64,000 nt of DNA from Meira nashicola (GCA_001600355.1 BCJU01000005.1:156099-220098); one strand, 5' to 3'; positions 10,492-21,243 are shown, numbered from the stretch's first letter. Translations and numbers: made by a program. The notes: a model not told the origin generated them from the letters alone.

Positions 10492-11835
10492 CTACTTGAA
10501 ACGTTTGTAAGAATGAATTTCATATTCTTTTTGTCTGCGTTTGAGACCTTTGAGATTGTTCTTCATTACGTTTTGCTTCTTTGGCTCGATTAATCCACGC
10601 TTTTGGAAAGCATGAATACGGTCTCTTAACAAATTACCCTCTGGTTTCAAACCTCTTAAACTTTCCGCTAAATCTTCACCCAATTGAACTTCTTCTTCTG
10701 GCTTTTGCAATTTAAACATTCCAACTTTTTCATCTGATCTACGTTGACGTGCTTCTTTGCGTTTTGCAATATTTGCTTGATGTTCTTCATCCACTTTAAA
10801 TAATTCTTGACGTAAAGCACGTAATTGTTGTAATTGAGCTCGTGTTCGTTTGGATGCTTTCACCTGTTCGCGAGCACGGATTTCTTCCTTTAACTTCTTG
10901 GCTTTTGCACGTTGTTGCTTAGTTTTACGTTTAGCAAGCTTCTTTGTTGGAGCTTCTTCATCGTTTTCTTCCTCATCTGAGCTCTCCTCTTCATCTTCAG
11001 CAGCGTTGACTTGCATACCTAGCAAACGTTCAACGTCATTTTTGGCTGTTAATGCTTGTTCTTTGGCTGCTGCATCCCATTTCTGCTTATAGTCCAACTC
11101 CTGTCTTCTTGCTTCTTCTTCCGCTTGTGCTTTTTGTAAAGCTTTACTCAAAAGTGCCTCATGTGCTTCTGCGGCAGGATTGTATGATTGACCTTGATCG
11201 GGAAGGGGAAGAGCAACATCTTTCGTCCGAACTTCCAAGAGTGTTCCAGGTGCTTTTCTTGGTTTGTTGCGCTGCTTTGGATCTTCTAAAGTGGATGCTG
11301 AGCTTTGAGCTTGTGGAGAAGATGACCAAACATCGTAATTTTCTTCTCCAACTAATGCAGTCGGTCCTTGTTGTCTAGCTTCATCTTCATCCACAATCAC
11401 ACCGAATGCGCCTTTAACGTTCCTTCCAGCAGTCCTACGTAATTTCTCCAAATCTTTTCTGCTCATTCCACTTTTCATTGCACGTTGTTCGGGCGTCAGA
11501 CCACTTTGCGAACTTTGTTTTCCATTTTTTGTCTTTGTTAATGTATCTGTTACTCCTCTTCTTGCTCTTCCAATTACAGGTGATAAGCCTTCATCTTTTT
11601 CACGCAAAATTGCCAAACTCTTCAAAGGTTTCTTTCCAGCTTTTTTATTCAATGAACTATCACCAATTCGATCTTCAATAAAGAGTGAAGATGCATGGGT
11701 ATCGGAAGTTATAGGTGCTAATCCTAATCTTTCAGCTGCTCTTTGATTTTCCAAAGATGCTTCCACACCAGTCAAATCGATATTTTTTCGCCATGTTGAT
11801 TTAGTCTTTCGCGATGGTTGCTTTGCTTTTGGCAT
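10492..11835 (-). CDS. NOP53: Ribosome biogenesis protein Nop53
   Basis: 447 aa, intronless. The start is fixed by MPKAKQPSRK... and the family signature STWRKNIDLTGVE. Long charged helices follow, with clusters of Lys/Arg and an acidic patch (EDEEESSDEEENDEE), and a conserved C-terminal block ending HSYKRFK. Nop53 (GLTSCR2/PICT1 in animals) acts on pre-60S particles in the nucleolus and recruits the Mtr4-exosome through an arch-interaction motif near its N-terminus. The candidate motif here is LFIED at residues 51-55. It is convergent with the upstream membrane-protein gene and divergent from the PRA1 gene. Confidence 0.88.
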   Translation of the reverse strand: MPKAKQPSRKTKSTWRKNIDLTGVEASLENQRAAERLGLAPITSDTHASSLFIEDRIGDSSLNKKAGKKPLKSLAILREKDEGLSPVIGRARRGVTDTLTKTKNGKQSSQSGLTPEQRAMKSGMSRKDLEKLRRTAGRNVKGAFGVIVDEDEARQQGPTALVGEENYDVWSSSPQAQSSASTLEDPKQRNKPRKAPGTLLEVRTKDVALPLPDQGQSYNPAAEAHEALLSKALQKAQAEEEARRQELDYKQKWDAAAKEQALTAKNDVERLLGMQVNAAEDEEESSDEEENDEEAPTKKLAKRKTKQQRAKAKKLKEEIRAREQVKASKRTRAQLQQLRALRQELFKVDEEHQANIAKRKEARQRRSDEKVGMFKLQKPEEEVQLGEDLAESLRGLKPEGNLLRDRIHAFQKRGLIEPKKQNVMKNNLKGLKRRQKEYEIHSYKRFK

Positions 11836-12318
11836 CTTGGACTACAATCAATTGTTTATAATACAAGAGAATGTCTATCGTAAAGAAGATCAAATGGAAT
11901 CATGATTCAAACGCTCATGCATCTTTTTGGCTCGCAACTTTTTTCCAAAAATTCTTAAACACGTGCAGAAGTTGTGTGTAAAGTGGCTGTTCTGGGTGTA
12001 TGTATGTGTCTGTTTCTAGGCTGTGCATGTCTTGACACTGTCTCAGAGCCGCCGGCGTGTTTCAAGTTTCAATTCCAATCCTTCTTGCGTTCCAGCCAGG
12101 GTTTCTAGGGCATTAAAGCGTTTCGCAACAAAGCTGTGACGGCGCGTAATATGCATGGAACGCCAAAGGAGCAGACAATAGGAAACTGGATAAGGTTTCC
12201 AACTTTCGAATGCTGTGAATTGTCTTTTCACACAAACACACCATCTCCCTCATTTACATATAGACATCCGTTAAGACCACCATACCTTAAAACACAAAGC
12301 AAGACATAATCAGGCATC
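11836..12318. promoter_or_regulatory. Divergent promoter region NOP53 / PRA1-family gene
   Basis: 483 bases between two divergent start codons. No coding sequence with family similarity is seen, and no specific site is claimed. Confidence 0.5.
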
Positions 12319-12895
12319 ATGTCTAAAGTACTCGAATACGCTATGAAGGTTCCCGAATTCATCAAAGGATTCAGACAAGAACGTCTTTCAACAATTCGTC
12401 CTTTATCGGAATTTTTTGATCATCAACGTATTTCTAGACCTGCAGATTTGAATGAAGCAACACAAAGGATCACTTATAATACTCGACACTTTTCGGGAAA
12501 TTATTTGATCATTATCATGCTTTTGGCTGTTTATGGATTACTAACCAGTCCTTGGTTCTTATTATCGGTCGTTTTCCTTGTTGGTGGATTTGCTGCAATT
12601 AACAGATTTGGTGAGTAATTTTGGTTTTGAGTCAATGATGATAAGTGAATGTTAGAGACTGATCTTTCCTTTCTTCTTTACAGCACCTGAACCAGTCCAA
12701 GTAGGAGAACACGTCATCACTCAAAAAGGACTTTATACAGCATTATTTGTTATCGGCATTCCAATGCTATGGTGGTCATCTCCATTCTTGTTGATCTTCT
12801 GGTTGATCGGATCATCTGCTTTCGTTGTTTTGGGACATGCAAGCTTTATCGAACCACCAGTTTCAAGTGAATATTCTGGTGTTGAGCAAGTTTAA
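12319..12895 (+). CDS. PRA1-family membrane protein (Yip3-like)
   Basis: Exon 1 is 12319-12610; a 73-nt intron (12611-12683, GTGAGT...CAG) precedes exon 2, 12684-12895. The product is 167 aa. The N-terminal hydrophilic part (FIKGFRQERLSTIRPLSEFFDHQRISRP) and the ITYNTRHFSGNY block are typical of PRA1/prenylated Rab acceptor proteins. Two hydrophobic hairpins follow, about residues 57-95 and 112-150. These proteins reside in ER/Golgi membranes and interact with prenylated Rab GTPases. Confidence 0.88.
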
Positions 12896-13468
12896 TTTTA
12901 TCAACATTGTCCAGCTTTGAAAGGAAAGCATGTGATGTAAAATCAATCTAACAACAATGTCTCTCGAGTTATAGAATAGTACGAACACTAGCAACATATT
13001 TCGTCAACCTTGACGGAATGCTTCAGAAATATTGTATGCTCAAGATGACATGTAAGATGCCGCATACAAGCGTGGTTTTGTCCAATGTAGATTATAAATT
13101 ATCGTAATATACCTACGAAGAAAGGATGACATGATGCTCTCTTGCCTGATCTTAATCTGCCATAGCTCAATATTGTTGGGCTGGCTATTCGATAATCCAC
13201 AATGAGCTTATTTTTTTTGAAGATAGCGCCGCGCAGCACAGTGCAACGCCACATTTGACCTGGTAAGTGCCGTGTGTGTGTGCAAGATTATGCAACTGTG
13301 TGTAGGCCATGGCCTGAGCGTTGATTGCAAGCCCGGTTCATACCCCTTTTGACTTTTAACAATCACCTTTTAATGTGCCTCTGACACGCCCTCACCTATC
13401 CCAATTTCATCAAGAGGGCTGTCCGAGGCACCAAAGAAGTCATCATCTTCAAAGAGACAACAATCAAT
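12896..13468. other. Intergenic region between PRA1-family and AMMECR1-domain genes
   Basis: 573 bases. A T-arm-like string near 13334 was examined for a tRNA and no cloverleaf could be built. Otherwise nothing is recognised; it probably holds the AMMECR1-gene promoter. Confidence 0.5.
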
Positions 13469-14152
13469 ATGCCATCTTCAACACCTCCTCTCGCAACAAC
13501 ACTTTCTCAAGAGCATTTGTTGTTCTGCTTTGACGTTTTGAACGATCAACTAACAAAGAAGCAGAAAAATGGAAAATCAAGCTTGAATTTAGAAGATATC
13601 ACATTACCTGCAGGATCTGAAGATTTTCCATTGTTCATCACATGGAATACGATCAGCGGATCACATACCAGATTACGTGGTTGCATTGGTACTTTTGAAC
13701 CTTTACCGTTACAAGAAGGTTTAGAAGAATATTCGATCATTGCAGCATTCAAAGATAGACGATTCAATCCAATCTCTCTTGCCGAATTACCAAAATTGGA
13801 ATGTGCAATTTCACTTTTGACGAAATTTGAAGAATGTCAAGATTATCTCGATTGGGAATTGGGAACACATGGAATTTATATAGACTTTTCACCGCCATCT
13901 TCTACAACATCCAATAGTATCACTAACCGTCGAAATGGTTCTCGTGGCGTTCTTACAGCAACATACTTACCTGATGTAGCTCCTGCTCAAGGTTGGACAA
14001 AAGTTGAAGCAATCGATAGCGCAATTCAAAAGGCAGGATACGATGGCAAAATAACCGATGAATTGCGAAAGAGCTTACACGTTCGACGTTATCAAAGCGA
14101 AAAGGCTAGCTTGCGTTACGCTGATTGGAAGGCTGTCAGAGACTCATCATAG
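13469..14152 (+). CDS. AMMECR1-domain protein
   Basis: 227 aa, intronless, preceded by a good start context (caatATGCC). The invariant AMMECR1 motif LRGCIGTF is at about residues 69-76. The other conserved blocks are FKDRRFNPI, the CAISLLTKFE block, GSRGVLTATYLPDVAPAQGW and the C-terminal RYQSEKASLRYADW. The whole protein is essentially one AMMECR1 domain of normal length. The molecular function of the family in fungi is not established. Confidence 0.9.
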   Translation: MPSSTPPLATTLSQEHLLFCFDVLNDQLTKKQKNGKSSLNLEDITLPAGSEDFPLFITWNTISGSHTRLRGCIGTFEPLPLQEGLEEYSIIAAFKDRRFNPISLAELPKLECAISLLTKFEECQDYLDWELGTHGIYIDFSPPSSTTSNSITNRRNGSRGVLTATYLPDVAPAQGWTKVEAIDSAIQKAGYDGKITDELRKSLHVRRYQSEKASLRYADWKAVRDSS

Positions 14153-14468
14153 AGTTCAACATACAACACAACTCTTTTATCAATCGTGTGCATATAGATT
14201 TTGATCATGAATGATGACTTTTTACCAAGAGTTTGATATGTTAAGTCAACCCCCAAATCCCTTACCGGTCAACTTAGCGGAGATACTTTCCTTGCAAATT
14301 ATCCTCCAAAAAACATGCTTCTCTACCTATGTGGAGAATGCTTTGACCTAGATTAACCTTCTGAATGACCTCCTCATGAGCCGCTGGTACGAGCTTACAT
14401 CTATGTGTGCACAGATACGGGTCGAACATTCGGAAAGAATATGATTAGAATATTGCTATACACATGCA
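14153..14468. other. Convergent intergenic region AMMECR1 / SDHAF3
   Basis: 316 bases between the 3' ends of two convergent genes. No conserved coding or RNA signal is seen. Confidence 0.5.
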
Positions 14469-15095
14469 TTATCTTTGATTCTCTCCGTCTCCTTTTCCTC
14501 CATCTTGAGAACCTTTGACGCGATCCAAAGCATCTTGTACTGCATCATGAACGGCTTGATTGCCACCTGGTGGTTGAGCTTGAGCTTTTTCAGGATCATA
14601 TAATTCTCTTGTAACTGTCATCAATTCGTGTAATTGATATAATTGTTCATCAGAAAGTTTACCAAACTGTTCCATATCCAATTGTCTTCCTCTATAACCA
14701 TCTGCTGTACCACTTTGCGTTTCTAAATTATCCAAATAAACTTTCCATTGAGTTAAAAAACCAACTATTTGTAATGGATTTTCCGTACTTGCATGTCTTT
14801 TAAATTCATCTCGAACGTATTGATCACCTAAACTTTTCATTTCTAAAGGTAAAAGTTTATGCGCTTTCATTATACGACGATATAATGGCAAAGGTGGTAA
14901 AAGAGCAGCAGCTGCTAAACCTACTTCTGATCCCACTCCTGTAGGACTTTTACGTGGCCTTTTCTGTTTGGCATTAGAGGTAGATGTGGAGGAAGAGCTG
15001 GTTGTAGGAATAGGTGGAACATTAGTTGATGTTGGAGAAGCATAACGAGCGATAAATGATGGTCTTGCGACCTTGAGGATTAAATTTGTTCTCAT
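14469..15095 (-). CDS. SDHAF3: Succinate dehydrogenase assembly factor 3 (ACN9/Sdh7)
   Basis: 208 aa. The N-terminus is Arg/Ser/Thr-rich and lacks acidic residues, as expected for a mitochondrial presequence. The conserved core, ~residues 70-135, begins PPLPLYRRIMKAHKLLP with the LYR motif, followed by SLGDQYVRDEFKRHA and NPLQIVGFLTQWKVYLDNLE. That is the SDHAF3/ACN9 family, a matrix chaperone needed for maturation of the iron-sulfur subunit of complex II. The C-terminal ~70 residues are less conserved and Gln/Gly-rich. The gene is divergent from a Cbp4-like gene, so two respiratory-assembly genes may share a promoter. Confidence 0.92.
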   Translation of the reverse strand: MRTNLILKVARPSFIARYASPTSTNVPPIPTTSSSSTSTSNAKQKRPRKSPTGVGSEVGLAAAALLPPLPLYRRIMKAHKLLPLEMKSLGDQYVRDEFKRHASTENPLQIVGFLTQWKVYLDNLETQSGTADGYRGRQLDMEQFGKLSDEQLYQLHELMTVTRELYDPEKAQAQPPGGNQAVHDAVQDALDRVKGSQDGGKGDGENQR

Positions 15096-15372
15096 GTTTG
15101 CGATAAAATGGTGATGGATACGAGTTAAAAATTAAAAATGAAAAGCAGCTGCATCATAACTTCCTCCCTCAAAAAAAGGCGGCTAAGAGCTCCACTCTTT
15201 TCTCCGGTTAATTCCCGATTTGTCAGCAATGAAATTTATCTTAACGCGCTTTTTTACTGATTATTTAATTTTAGGTTTTGGCTTTTGGTCTATCAAATTT
15301 GCGAACAAAACACTCCACCTTTTTACCATAACCATAAACACATTCTATTTATCCTTGACAATCTCTACAGAA

Positions 15373-15752
15373 ATGTCTCTTTCTCGTGAAATGATGAGAG
15401 CCGCATTTGGTGGTATAGTGATTTGCGTTGCAGGTTATGGAATCATGAAAGGTGAGTAAATCAAAAGATTGTAAAATTCACATTGCTCATCATCTTCCCA
15501 AACTACTCGTAAATTTAGCCACAACACCAACCGATAAAGACTTTTATGATAGCCTTTCACCTGCATTAAAGAAACGTGTTGATGCACAAAGATCACAAGA
15601 AGATCGTCATAAAGCATATGCAGATCAAATTAAGGTAAGCAATAATGCATCCTTCCCCTTCCGAACTTTTGACTGACAAAACACATTTATTTCCATCCTC
15701 ATAGAGGGCACAAGAGGCGGAAGAATCGCCACTTGGAGCGAAGAAATCGTAA
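15373..15752 (+). CDS. Small mitochondrial membrane protein, Cbp4-like complex III assembly factor
   Basis: Three exons: 15373-15451, 15519-15634 and 15705-15752, with introns of 67 and 70 nt. The spliced product is 80 aa and the frame closes exactly at TAA. It has a single membrane segment (AFGGIVICVAGYGIMK) followed by TTPTDKDFYDSLSPALKKRV and a charged helix. A membrane segment followed directly by TTPT..(F/L)..(F/L)SP resembles fungal Cbp4, an inner-membrane factor for cytochrome bc1 assembly. The similarity is judged by eye on a very short protein, so the identification is tentative. The gene structure is more certain than the name. Confidence 0.65.
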
Positions 15753-15902
15753 ATCAGATTAGGAAGCTTTTCATCTTGTACTACTATCAACAAAATTGCC
15801 AAATTCACACATCTTACAATTACTGTTGTCCGAAAAATTACGCAATAGGTTACGATAAGAAAATTATAGTACATCATCGAGATAATACAAACACAGGGAG
15901 AT

Positions 15903-17960
15903 TTAATCAGATATTCCAGCTTGGCTCTTCCATGATTGAAGTGAATCTTTCACAAATCTTTCCAATCGATTCGCAGATTTGGCATAAACCGAAGTGGGTG
16001 GATTGTACATCCTACAATTATCAAAGATCAATTGAGCATCATAGAGCAAATCATCAATTGTTGCATATTGATTGTTCTCCAATTTTGTTTCCATTGTTGA
16101 AAGATCCATAGGTTCTTTAATCACTTCATAATAATCTGGTACTTCTTGTCCATTGACCGGATTGGCAAACGGCCATGCTGCTTGATGGTTGCTCATTTCC
16201 AAAACTATATGTCGCATAAGGTTATGATGTGGCCCCCTACGTGGTCTTCTGCTCAATTCATCCATTTCAACTGTCCATGCGCTCTCTCGTAATCCCGGCA
16301 CCTTCGAAGGATCAATTTTGAAATTGGCAGTGGGATCGTTGCTTTCATTGTCCTCTTCCTGCTTCGGCTTTGGATCACGGAAAACATCTAATCCGGAATG
16401 AACAACGTGACTCTTTGAAATTGATCGAATCTTCTTCTTGATCAATTGCTTTTGTGCGATCAAGAGCTCTTGAACTTTAAGATATTCAATTCTCGGTAAC
16501 ATCGAACATTGCATCAATGTACCACCCTCATAATCTTTGATATATCCAACCCAAACACTTCTATCTAGACTGATCTCCTTGGTAAATCCTTGTTTTTTGA
16601 AATATCCGATAGCATAATTATCAGCATACGTCAAAAAATGCATCACATCACTCGAACTCTTCACATGATCTTTCAAGTGGTTCATTAAATGTGATCCATA
16701 TCCCTTTACCTGTTCTGTACTTGTGATGGCACAAAACACAATTTCGGCAAATCGTCTGTTATTGAATGGCCGGTAGGTGATTCCACCAACGACTTGCAAG
16801 CCTCGCTTAACGATTCCCATACTCCAATGGTTCCTATCCATAACCAATCTTGTGATGTACTCTCGCGGCATCTTTGGCAATTGCCTTTGAAAGATGTTCT
16901 TTAATCCGGTCAAAATGATGTTTGATTCAGGTTTTCCATCATTGGTGACAACGCGGAATTGAATCAATCCTGACCTCTCTTCCACTACAGCAGGTCTTTC
17001 TCTAAGAGGAGGTTCAGCGTCATCCAGATCGTCGGCCGTCGCTGTAGTAGCAGTAGGATCTGTTGGGTTTGAACCATTTGTGCCGATGGTTTCGATATCA
17101 ATGCTTATACCTTTGGCAACCCTATCAATATCATTGTCAGTCTGCTCCACTCGCTTTACAGGTTTACCCGAATTGTCTTGGTTCATATCTTGCCCGTTGG
17201 TCTCTTCAACCTCTTCAGGTATGTCTCCATTTACAGGTAAACCTTTTTGAGATTGTGTGGGCATCTTTCCATGCCCTTGTCCTTCTCCATTAATGGCCTT
17301 TGCAGGAGTTGCAGCGCGAGATGCTGTCTGGGAGCGTGATTGCATACGCCTCCTCTTGTGCGACGGACTATCCAAAGACACAGATCCTTCTCTCGAGGGA
17401 ACAGAAGGCTCAATACTGGACAAACGAGTAGATTCTGCTGGCGATCTAGACTTTCGTTTTAGCGAATTGAAACCGTTTTTCATTGGCATGGGTGTAGAAG
17501 CTGTCGGTCCAATCGGAGCCAATTGTTTTCTCAAAGATGATAAATCTTCGTCATCGTATGCAAAATCGATAAGTTTATGATGATCTTCCAATATCTCATC
17601 CATGCGAACAGCTACTTTGGCTCGCCGTATGAATTCATCTTCACCTTCATTTTCGTCTAAAAGACCATGACTCTCTAACGAATGTCCGCATTTACAAGTA
17701 GTCCATCCCCAATGATTTTCATCTAAAGTACCGGCAGTAGTTGTGTTTATTCCCAAAGTTTTCACCTTTACCCCAGTAGGCGGTCGTAATCCTTGACAAT
17801 CACAATCGAGACTTTGAGCGCGTGAAGAAGATGAAGATGTTCCTTGACAATGCGAATGTCTGGCGATCTTGAATCTTTGTTGAGATGTTGTTAATTGATC
17901 AATCTCTTTTACACCTGAAGGATAATAACGTAGCGATCTATTGCTTCCATTTGAAGGCAT
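15903..17960 (-). CDS. GCN5: Histone acetyltransferase Gcn5 with a PCAF-N-like zinc motif
   Basis: 685 aa, intronless. The GNAT catalytic domain lies at ~333-490, with the general-base Glu at about 406 ([10 protein letters not shown]) and the acetyl-CoA loop QVKGYG at ~417-422. A bromodomain lies at ~575-680 with the acetyl-lysine Asn near 653 (CRMYNPPTS). Gcn5 is the catalytic subunit of SAGA/ADA and acetylates histone H3. Yeast Gcn5 is 439 aa. The extra N-terminus here holds CDCQG (C53, C55) and [13 protein letters not shown] (C89, C91, H93) with a following helical region to ~145, resembling the start of the PCAF-N domain of animal GCN5/PCAF. A Ser-rich, basic, disordered linker (~150-330) joins the two parts. 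It is divergent from the PPR-like gene. Confidence 0.95.
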   Translation of the reverse strand: MPSNGSNRSLRYYPSGVKEIDQLTTSQQRFKIARHSHCQGTSSSSSRAQSLDCDCQGLRPPTGVKVKTLGINTTTAGTLDENHWGWTTCKCGHSLESHGLLDENEGEDEFIRRAKVAVRMDEILEDHHKLIDFAYDDEDLSSLRKQLAPIGPTASTPMPMKNGFNSLKRKSRSPAESTRLSSIEPSVPSREGSVSLDSPSHKRRRMQSRSQTASRAATPAKAINGEGQGHGKMPTQSQKGLPVNGDIPEEVEETNGQDMNQDNSGKPVKRVEQTDNDIDRVAKGISIDIETIGTNGSNPTDPTATTATADDLDDAEPPLRERPAVVEERSGLIQFRVVTNDGKPESNIILTGLKNIFQRQLPKMPREYITRLVMDRNHWSMGIVKRGLQVVGGITYRPFNNRRFAEIVFCAITSTEQVKGYGSHLMNHLKDHVKSSSDVMHFLTYADNYAIGYFKKQGFTKEISLDRSVWVGYIKDYEGGTLMQCSMLPRIEYLKVQELLIAQKQLIKKKIRSISKSHVVHSGLDVFRDPKPKQEEDNESNDPTANFKIDPSKVPGLRESAWTVEMDELSRRPRRGPHHNLMRHIVLEMSNHQAAWPFANPVNGQEVPDYYEVIKEPMDLSTMETKLENNQYATIDDLLYDAQLIFDNCRMYNPPTSVYAKSANRLERFVKDSLQSWKSQAGISD

Positions 17961-18211
17961 TTCGAAAGAACCATTTGGTGATGAAACACCGAAAGATGAC
18001 GGAAGAGATAAAGATTGCTTTGGTGTGTTGATCTAGACTACATGCACGCACAGTTTAGCGTGTTGATCTTAATTGAGCTTAGGCGTGTTCAAAAAAAAGC
18101 CTCTCTTGCAGCGCGACTGTGCAGGCACATTATGGAAATCGGAGAAGTTTTAGACAAGCTCCATCTTCTCAACAATCATATTATATACTGAATCGAGTTT
18201 GGAAAAATTGT
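17961..18211. promoter_or_regulatory. Short divergent promoter region GCN5 / PPR-like gene
   Basis: About 250 bases lie between the GCN5 ATG and the first in-frame ATG of the gene on the plus strand. Both promoters must fit here unless the plus-strand gene has an upstream exon. Confidence 0.45.
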
Positions 18212-20542
18212 ATGGCACGACCTGCAATAAGAGCCTTACGAAGGCCTCTGATTGAACAGCATGGAAGCAGTTCTGTTATTGGATGCCAAAATTACACCAC
18301 TGCTGGTCACGTTTGGCATGGCATTGATCAGACGATAGCATACAGACGGTGGACTACAAACTTCTCAAGGGAGCTACATTCAGCGTCTCAAGAACATGAA
18401 AACCAGGCAGGACCAAGCACTCCAAGGAGAAACATACATCATAATCAGATTCAGTCTCACCCCAAACATCGATCTCGGAATGAGGCTCAATTGATTCTTT
18501 TGAGACGTGAAGTAGGCCATCCAAACCCAAGGCCAAGTGTTGTAGCAAAATTGCTTCGCAATGTTCTGGAATGTGAGCAAGTCTGGCCCTTGAAATCGGA
18601 TGGCTTACGAGCTAGGGAGGCTGTAGAAGTGCTCGAGCTCTTGAAAGATCGGCAAATGAAAGAAGGTAGATGGCAACGTCTAGACTTTCTACAGCACATC
18701 GAATTTATTCACGATAGTATACGCAATTGTTATCATAAAGTACGCCAGAAGGTCAAAACAAAGATAGGGAGGGACTTTGTTTCGAACCAGATATCTCTTA
18801 CAGAGGAAGAAGTGGAAAATCAGATTGTAACTCAAATCGATATCGGTAATTGGCAGTCTTTGCTGAAATCATCAGCTTTGAGGGATCTCTTATCAAGTTG
18901 CCGACAGATACCGCTCAGAATTCCATCTTTGACCGATATTCGCGAAGTCTTTGAAGCGATTGCTAATGATCCCTCTGTCCCAGATCGGAATAGCAAATAC
19001 GAAAAGTTATTGCAAGACATCAATCGTGCTTTACCACCTTACAAACGTTTAGAGTCTCCTTCTTCCACACAATTATTGGATGAGACAAAGATGGAAGAAT
19101 TCGCAATTGATTGGAAGGCTATAAACCTTGAAAGAAAAGGACAGCAACAAGGAAAAAGCAGGACGTTCTCTGGCATTGTCAAAACTTTCAAAGATCGTGA
19201 GCTGCTGAAACCTTTAGGACCAATAAAAATGTTCGAGGAGGTTTGGAAGGTCATGCAATGCCATATGATCCCAACTTCTTCCTCTTACTCTAGCGCTTTG
19301 AATATTGGGATCAAGTTAGCGACGTGGAGATCTGCAAAGCTCCACAAACGAATACAGATTGACCAAAGTGAATTTGACCAAGAAGGGGAGCATGCTCTCG
19401 ACCTGGTGTGGAAGCCAGTAACCGACCTCATCCAAGATCTACATACACAGGGAAAATTGCAAACCAAGATAGTCAACCAAGTCATGTGGAATACTGTCCG
19501 TCACGATCCCAATCATTCTTTCCCGAATCTTAATAGTCAGGACGATGAACAGGTTGGAACTTCATCTGCTAAATTTGTATGGCCGAAACTCGAGAGCGTA
19601 ACCGCAGTATACGAGATTATGCGGAACATTCTTTTGCAACGGGAAAGAGGTCTTGCAGCTCCGCAATCTGGAATTCTGCAGCAGCGAAGAAAGTATAAGC
19701 AGCTACCTGCGAAGTTGCTCGGCAGTGTGCTACTAGGTGATGATCACATCCCAACCGCATGGACTTACAACTTGATGTTGCGCTTTTATTCAAGTAGAGG
19801 TGATATGAAATCAGTCTTGCAAATTGTTCAAGATATGGATAATACCCCCATAGGAAGGGATAGTGAACACCCAAAAATATCTATGGTCACCTTTGGCTAT
19901 ATCTTTGATGCATTCGCCAAGCATGGGGTGCCTTCCCGATTGGTGCACTTTGATCGAGAGGCACCTGAGAAAAGCATATGGACTGTTGAAGAGGGTATTG
20001 GGTACGATTGGAACATGAACAACCTTCGAATGTTTTACGAAAGGTTTCTGCAAATGCAACCCGACGAGGCTGCGCAGTTCAGCCACAATTTGAAGGATTC
20101 AATGCCGTTTTCGTATGAAAGAAAAAGTTTATTCTATGATTCACAGGATCCACTCGATCAAGCTACATTAACGATCCGGGAGAAAATGACTGATATTGCC
20201 AGAACGAGTGCATTAGCACCTTCTTCACAACAACAATTTTTCATCATCACTGCTTTACGCAGAGTAAGCGGTGATGAAGCTGAGTGGGTGATCAGCCAAT
20301 ATGTTCGTTTGGCCGCAAAGTTTGGCACATTCTCAGAAAGTATAAGGGATGCAAATGGTTCCCCAATTAATGATGAAGGTTGGAAAGGATTTCGAATGAG
20401 AAGGAGAATGGAGAGAATTATGGAAATGCTGTACAAATCACGCGACTCCGAGGATGTCCGACAGAAGGAAGTGGGATGGCCATTAAAATTTGGACAAGAA
20501 GTAAATGCCAGATTGTTTGATAGTCAAGACGATAACGATTGA
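18212..20542 (+). CDS. Probable mitochondrial PPR-like protein
   Basis: The frame is open from 18119, but its first codon there is GTG. The first ATG is at 18212, giving 776 aa. The start MARPAIRALRRPL is Arg-rich without acidic residues, like a mitochondrial presequence. Much of the protein is helical, and blocks such as TAWTYNLMLRFYSSRGDMKS (near residue 515) followed by VTFGYIFDAFAKHG look like pentatricopeptide repeats. Such proteins usually bind organellar RNA. I cannot name an orthologue. An upstream 5' exon cannot be excluded. Confidence 0.7.
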   Translation: MARPAIRALRRPLIEQHGSSSVIGCQNYTTAGHVWHGIDQTIAYRRWTTNFSRELHSASQEHENQAGPSTPRRNIHHNQIQSHPKHRSRNEAQLILLRREVGHPNPRPSVVAKLLRNVLECEQVWPLKSDGLRAREAVEVLELLKDRQMKEGRWQRLDFLQHIEFIHDSIRNCYHKVRQKVKTKIGRDFVSNQISLTEEEVENQIVTQIDIGNWQSLLKSSALRDLLSSCRQIPLRIPSLTDIREVFEAIANDPSVPDRNSKYEKLLQDINRALPPYKRLESPSSTQLLDETKMEEFAIDWKAINLERKGQQQGKSRTFSGIVKTFKDRELLKPLGPIKMFEEVWKVMQCHMIPTSSSYSSALNIGIKLATWRSAKLHKRIQIDQSEFDQEGEHALDLVWKPVTDLIQDLHTQGKLQTKIVNQVMWNTVRHDPNHSFPNLNSQDDEQVGTSSAKFVWPKLESVTAVYEIMRNILLQRERGLAAPQSGILQQRRKYKQLPAKLLGSVLLGDDHIPTAWTYNLMLRFYSSRGDMKSVLQIVQDMDNTPIGRDSEHPKISMVTFGYIFDAFAKHGVPSRLVHFDREAPEKSIWTVEEGIGYDWNMNNLRMFYERFLQMQPDEAAQFSHNLKDSMPFSYERKSLFYDSQDPLDQATLTIREKMTDIARTSALAPSSQQQFFIITALRRVSGDEAEWVISQYVRLAAKFGTFSESIRDANGSPINDEGWKGFRMRRRMERIMEMLYKSRDSEDVRQKEVGWPLKFGQEVNARLFDSQDDND

Positions 20543-20612
20543 TGGGAAGAATGTGTACTTTACGTGTACTCTAAACGTGTAATATTATTGCTTTGCATTC
20601 GAAGACGAACCT

Positions 20613-21243
20613 CTAATGAGCAGCAACATGATGTGCTTCTGGAGTTTTCCAGCCACCAAAATGTCTACCCATAACCGAATCAGGCGACTCCTTTGCGAAT
20701 TTTGCAGATGTGTCTGAGCCTTTAGAGCTTTGTGGAGATTGTTTAAACTTCGATGACTTTGAAGATGAACCGTTAGTTTGACTTTGTTTCATCGCTTTTG
20801 TGGTAAGAGTTGAATATGTAGTCCTATTCAAACCAGGTCTGGATTTCTGAATATCTTTTTTAATCGATTGACGTTGGCTGAAAAAGGTATGATTGGAGTC
20901 AATTGGGATGCTACATCTTTTCTGAATAAATTTGAAATACTTACTATAAATGATCAAGTCTTTCTTTTGCTTCTCCTAATGCTTTTTTACGTCTTGATTT
21001 TGTGATAGGATCAAAGTTTAAACTATTAATATCTTTATGCAAATTAACAAATCTTTCTAATTTTAGAATTTGTTTATCAGCTCCATTATATGTCTTTTTG
21101 ATCGCATTTGATTTTCGACCTTTATATTGTTTACCTGAACCTACTCCATTTTCGATCGTATAAGGTGGAGCAGAATAAATGACTGAAAATAAAGATGTTG
21201 AAACAATTGAAAATATGATCAAATTGTTCATTATACTCTTCAT
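20613..21243 (-). CDS. Small secreted basic protein, unknown function
   Basis: Two exons: 20945-21243 and 20613-20877, with a 67-nt intron (GTAAGT...CAG). The product is 187 aa. A signal peptide is evident (NLIIFSIVSTSLFSVIYSAPP), with cleavage probably after the Ala near residue 25. The mature part is rich in Lys, Ser and Gln, has no Cys in the part I read, and ends with SPDSVMGRHFGGWKTPEAHH. No family is recognised. A decayed copy of its last exon lies just upstream, at 21334-21504, so this is a locally duplicated gene. A role as an extracellular or host-facing protein is possible, but only on the basis of the signal peptide. Confidence 0.72.

Noticed and set aside
13318..13352. GGTTCATACC followed by a T-run, resembling a tRNA T-arm and terminator
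   Set aside because: No acceptor stem, anticodon arm or A box could be built around it.
18119..18211. Start of the PPR-like protein at 18119
   Set aside because: The codon there is GTG. The first ATG is at 18212 and begins a plausible mitochondrial presequence.
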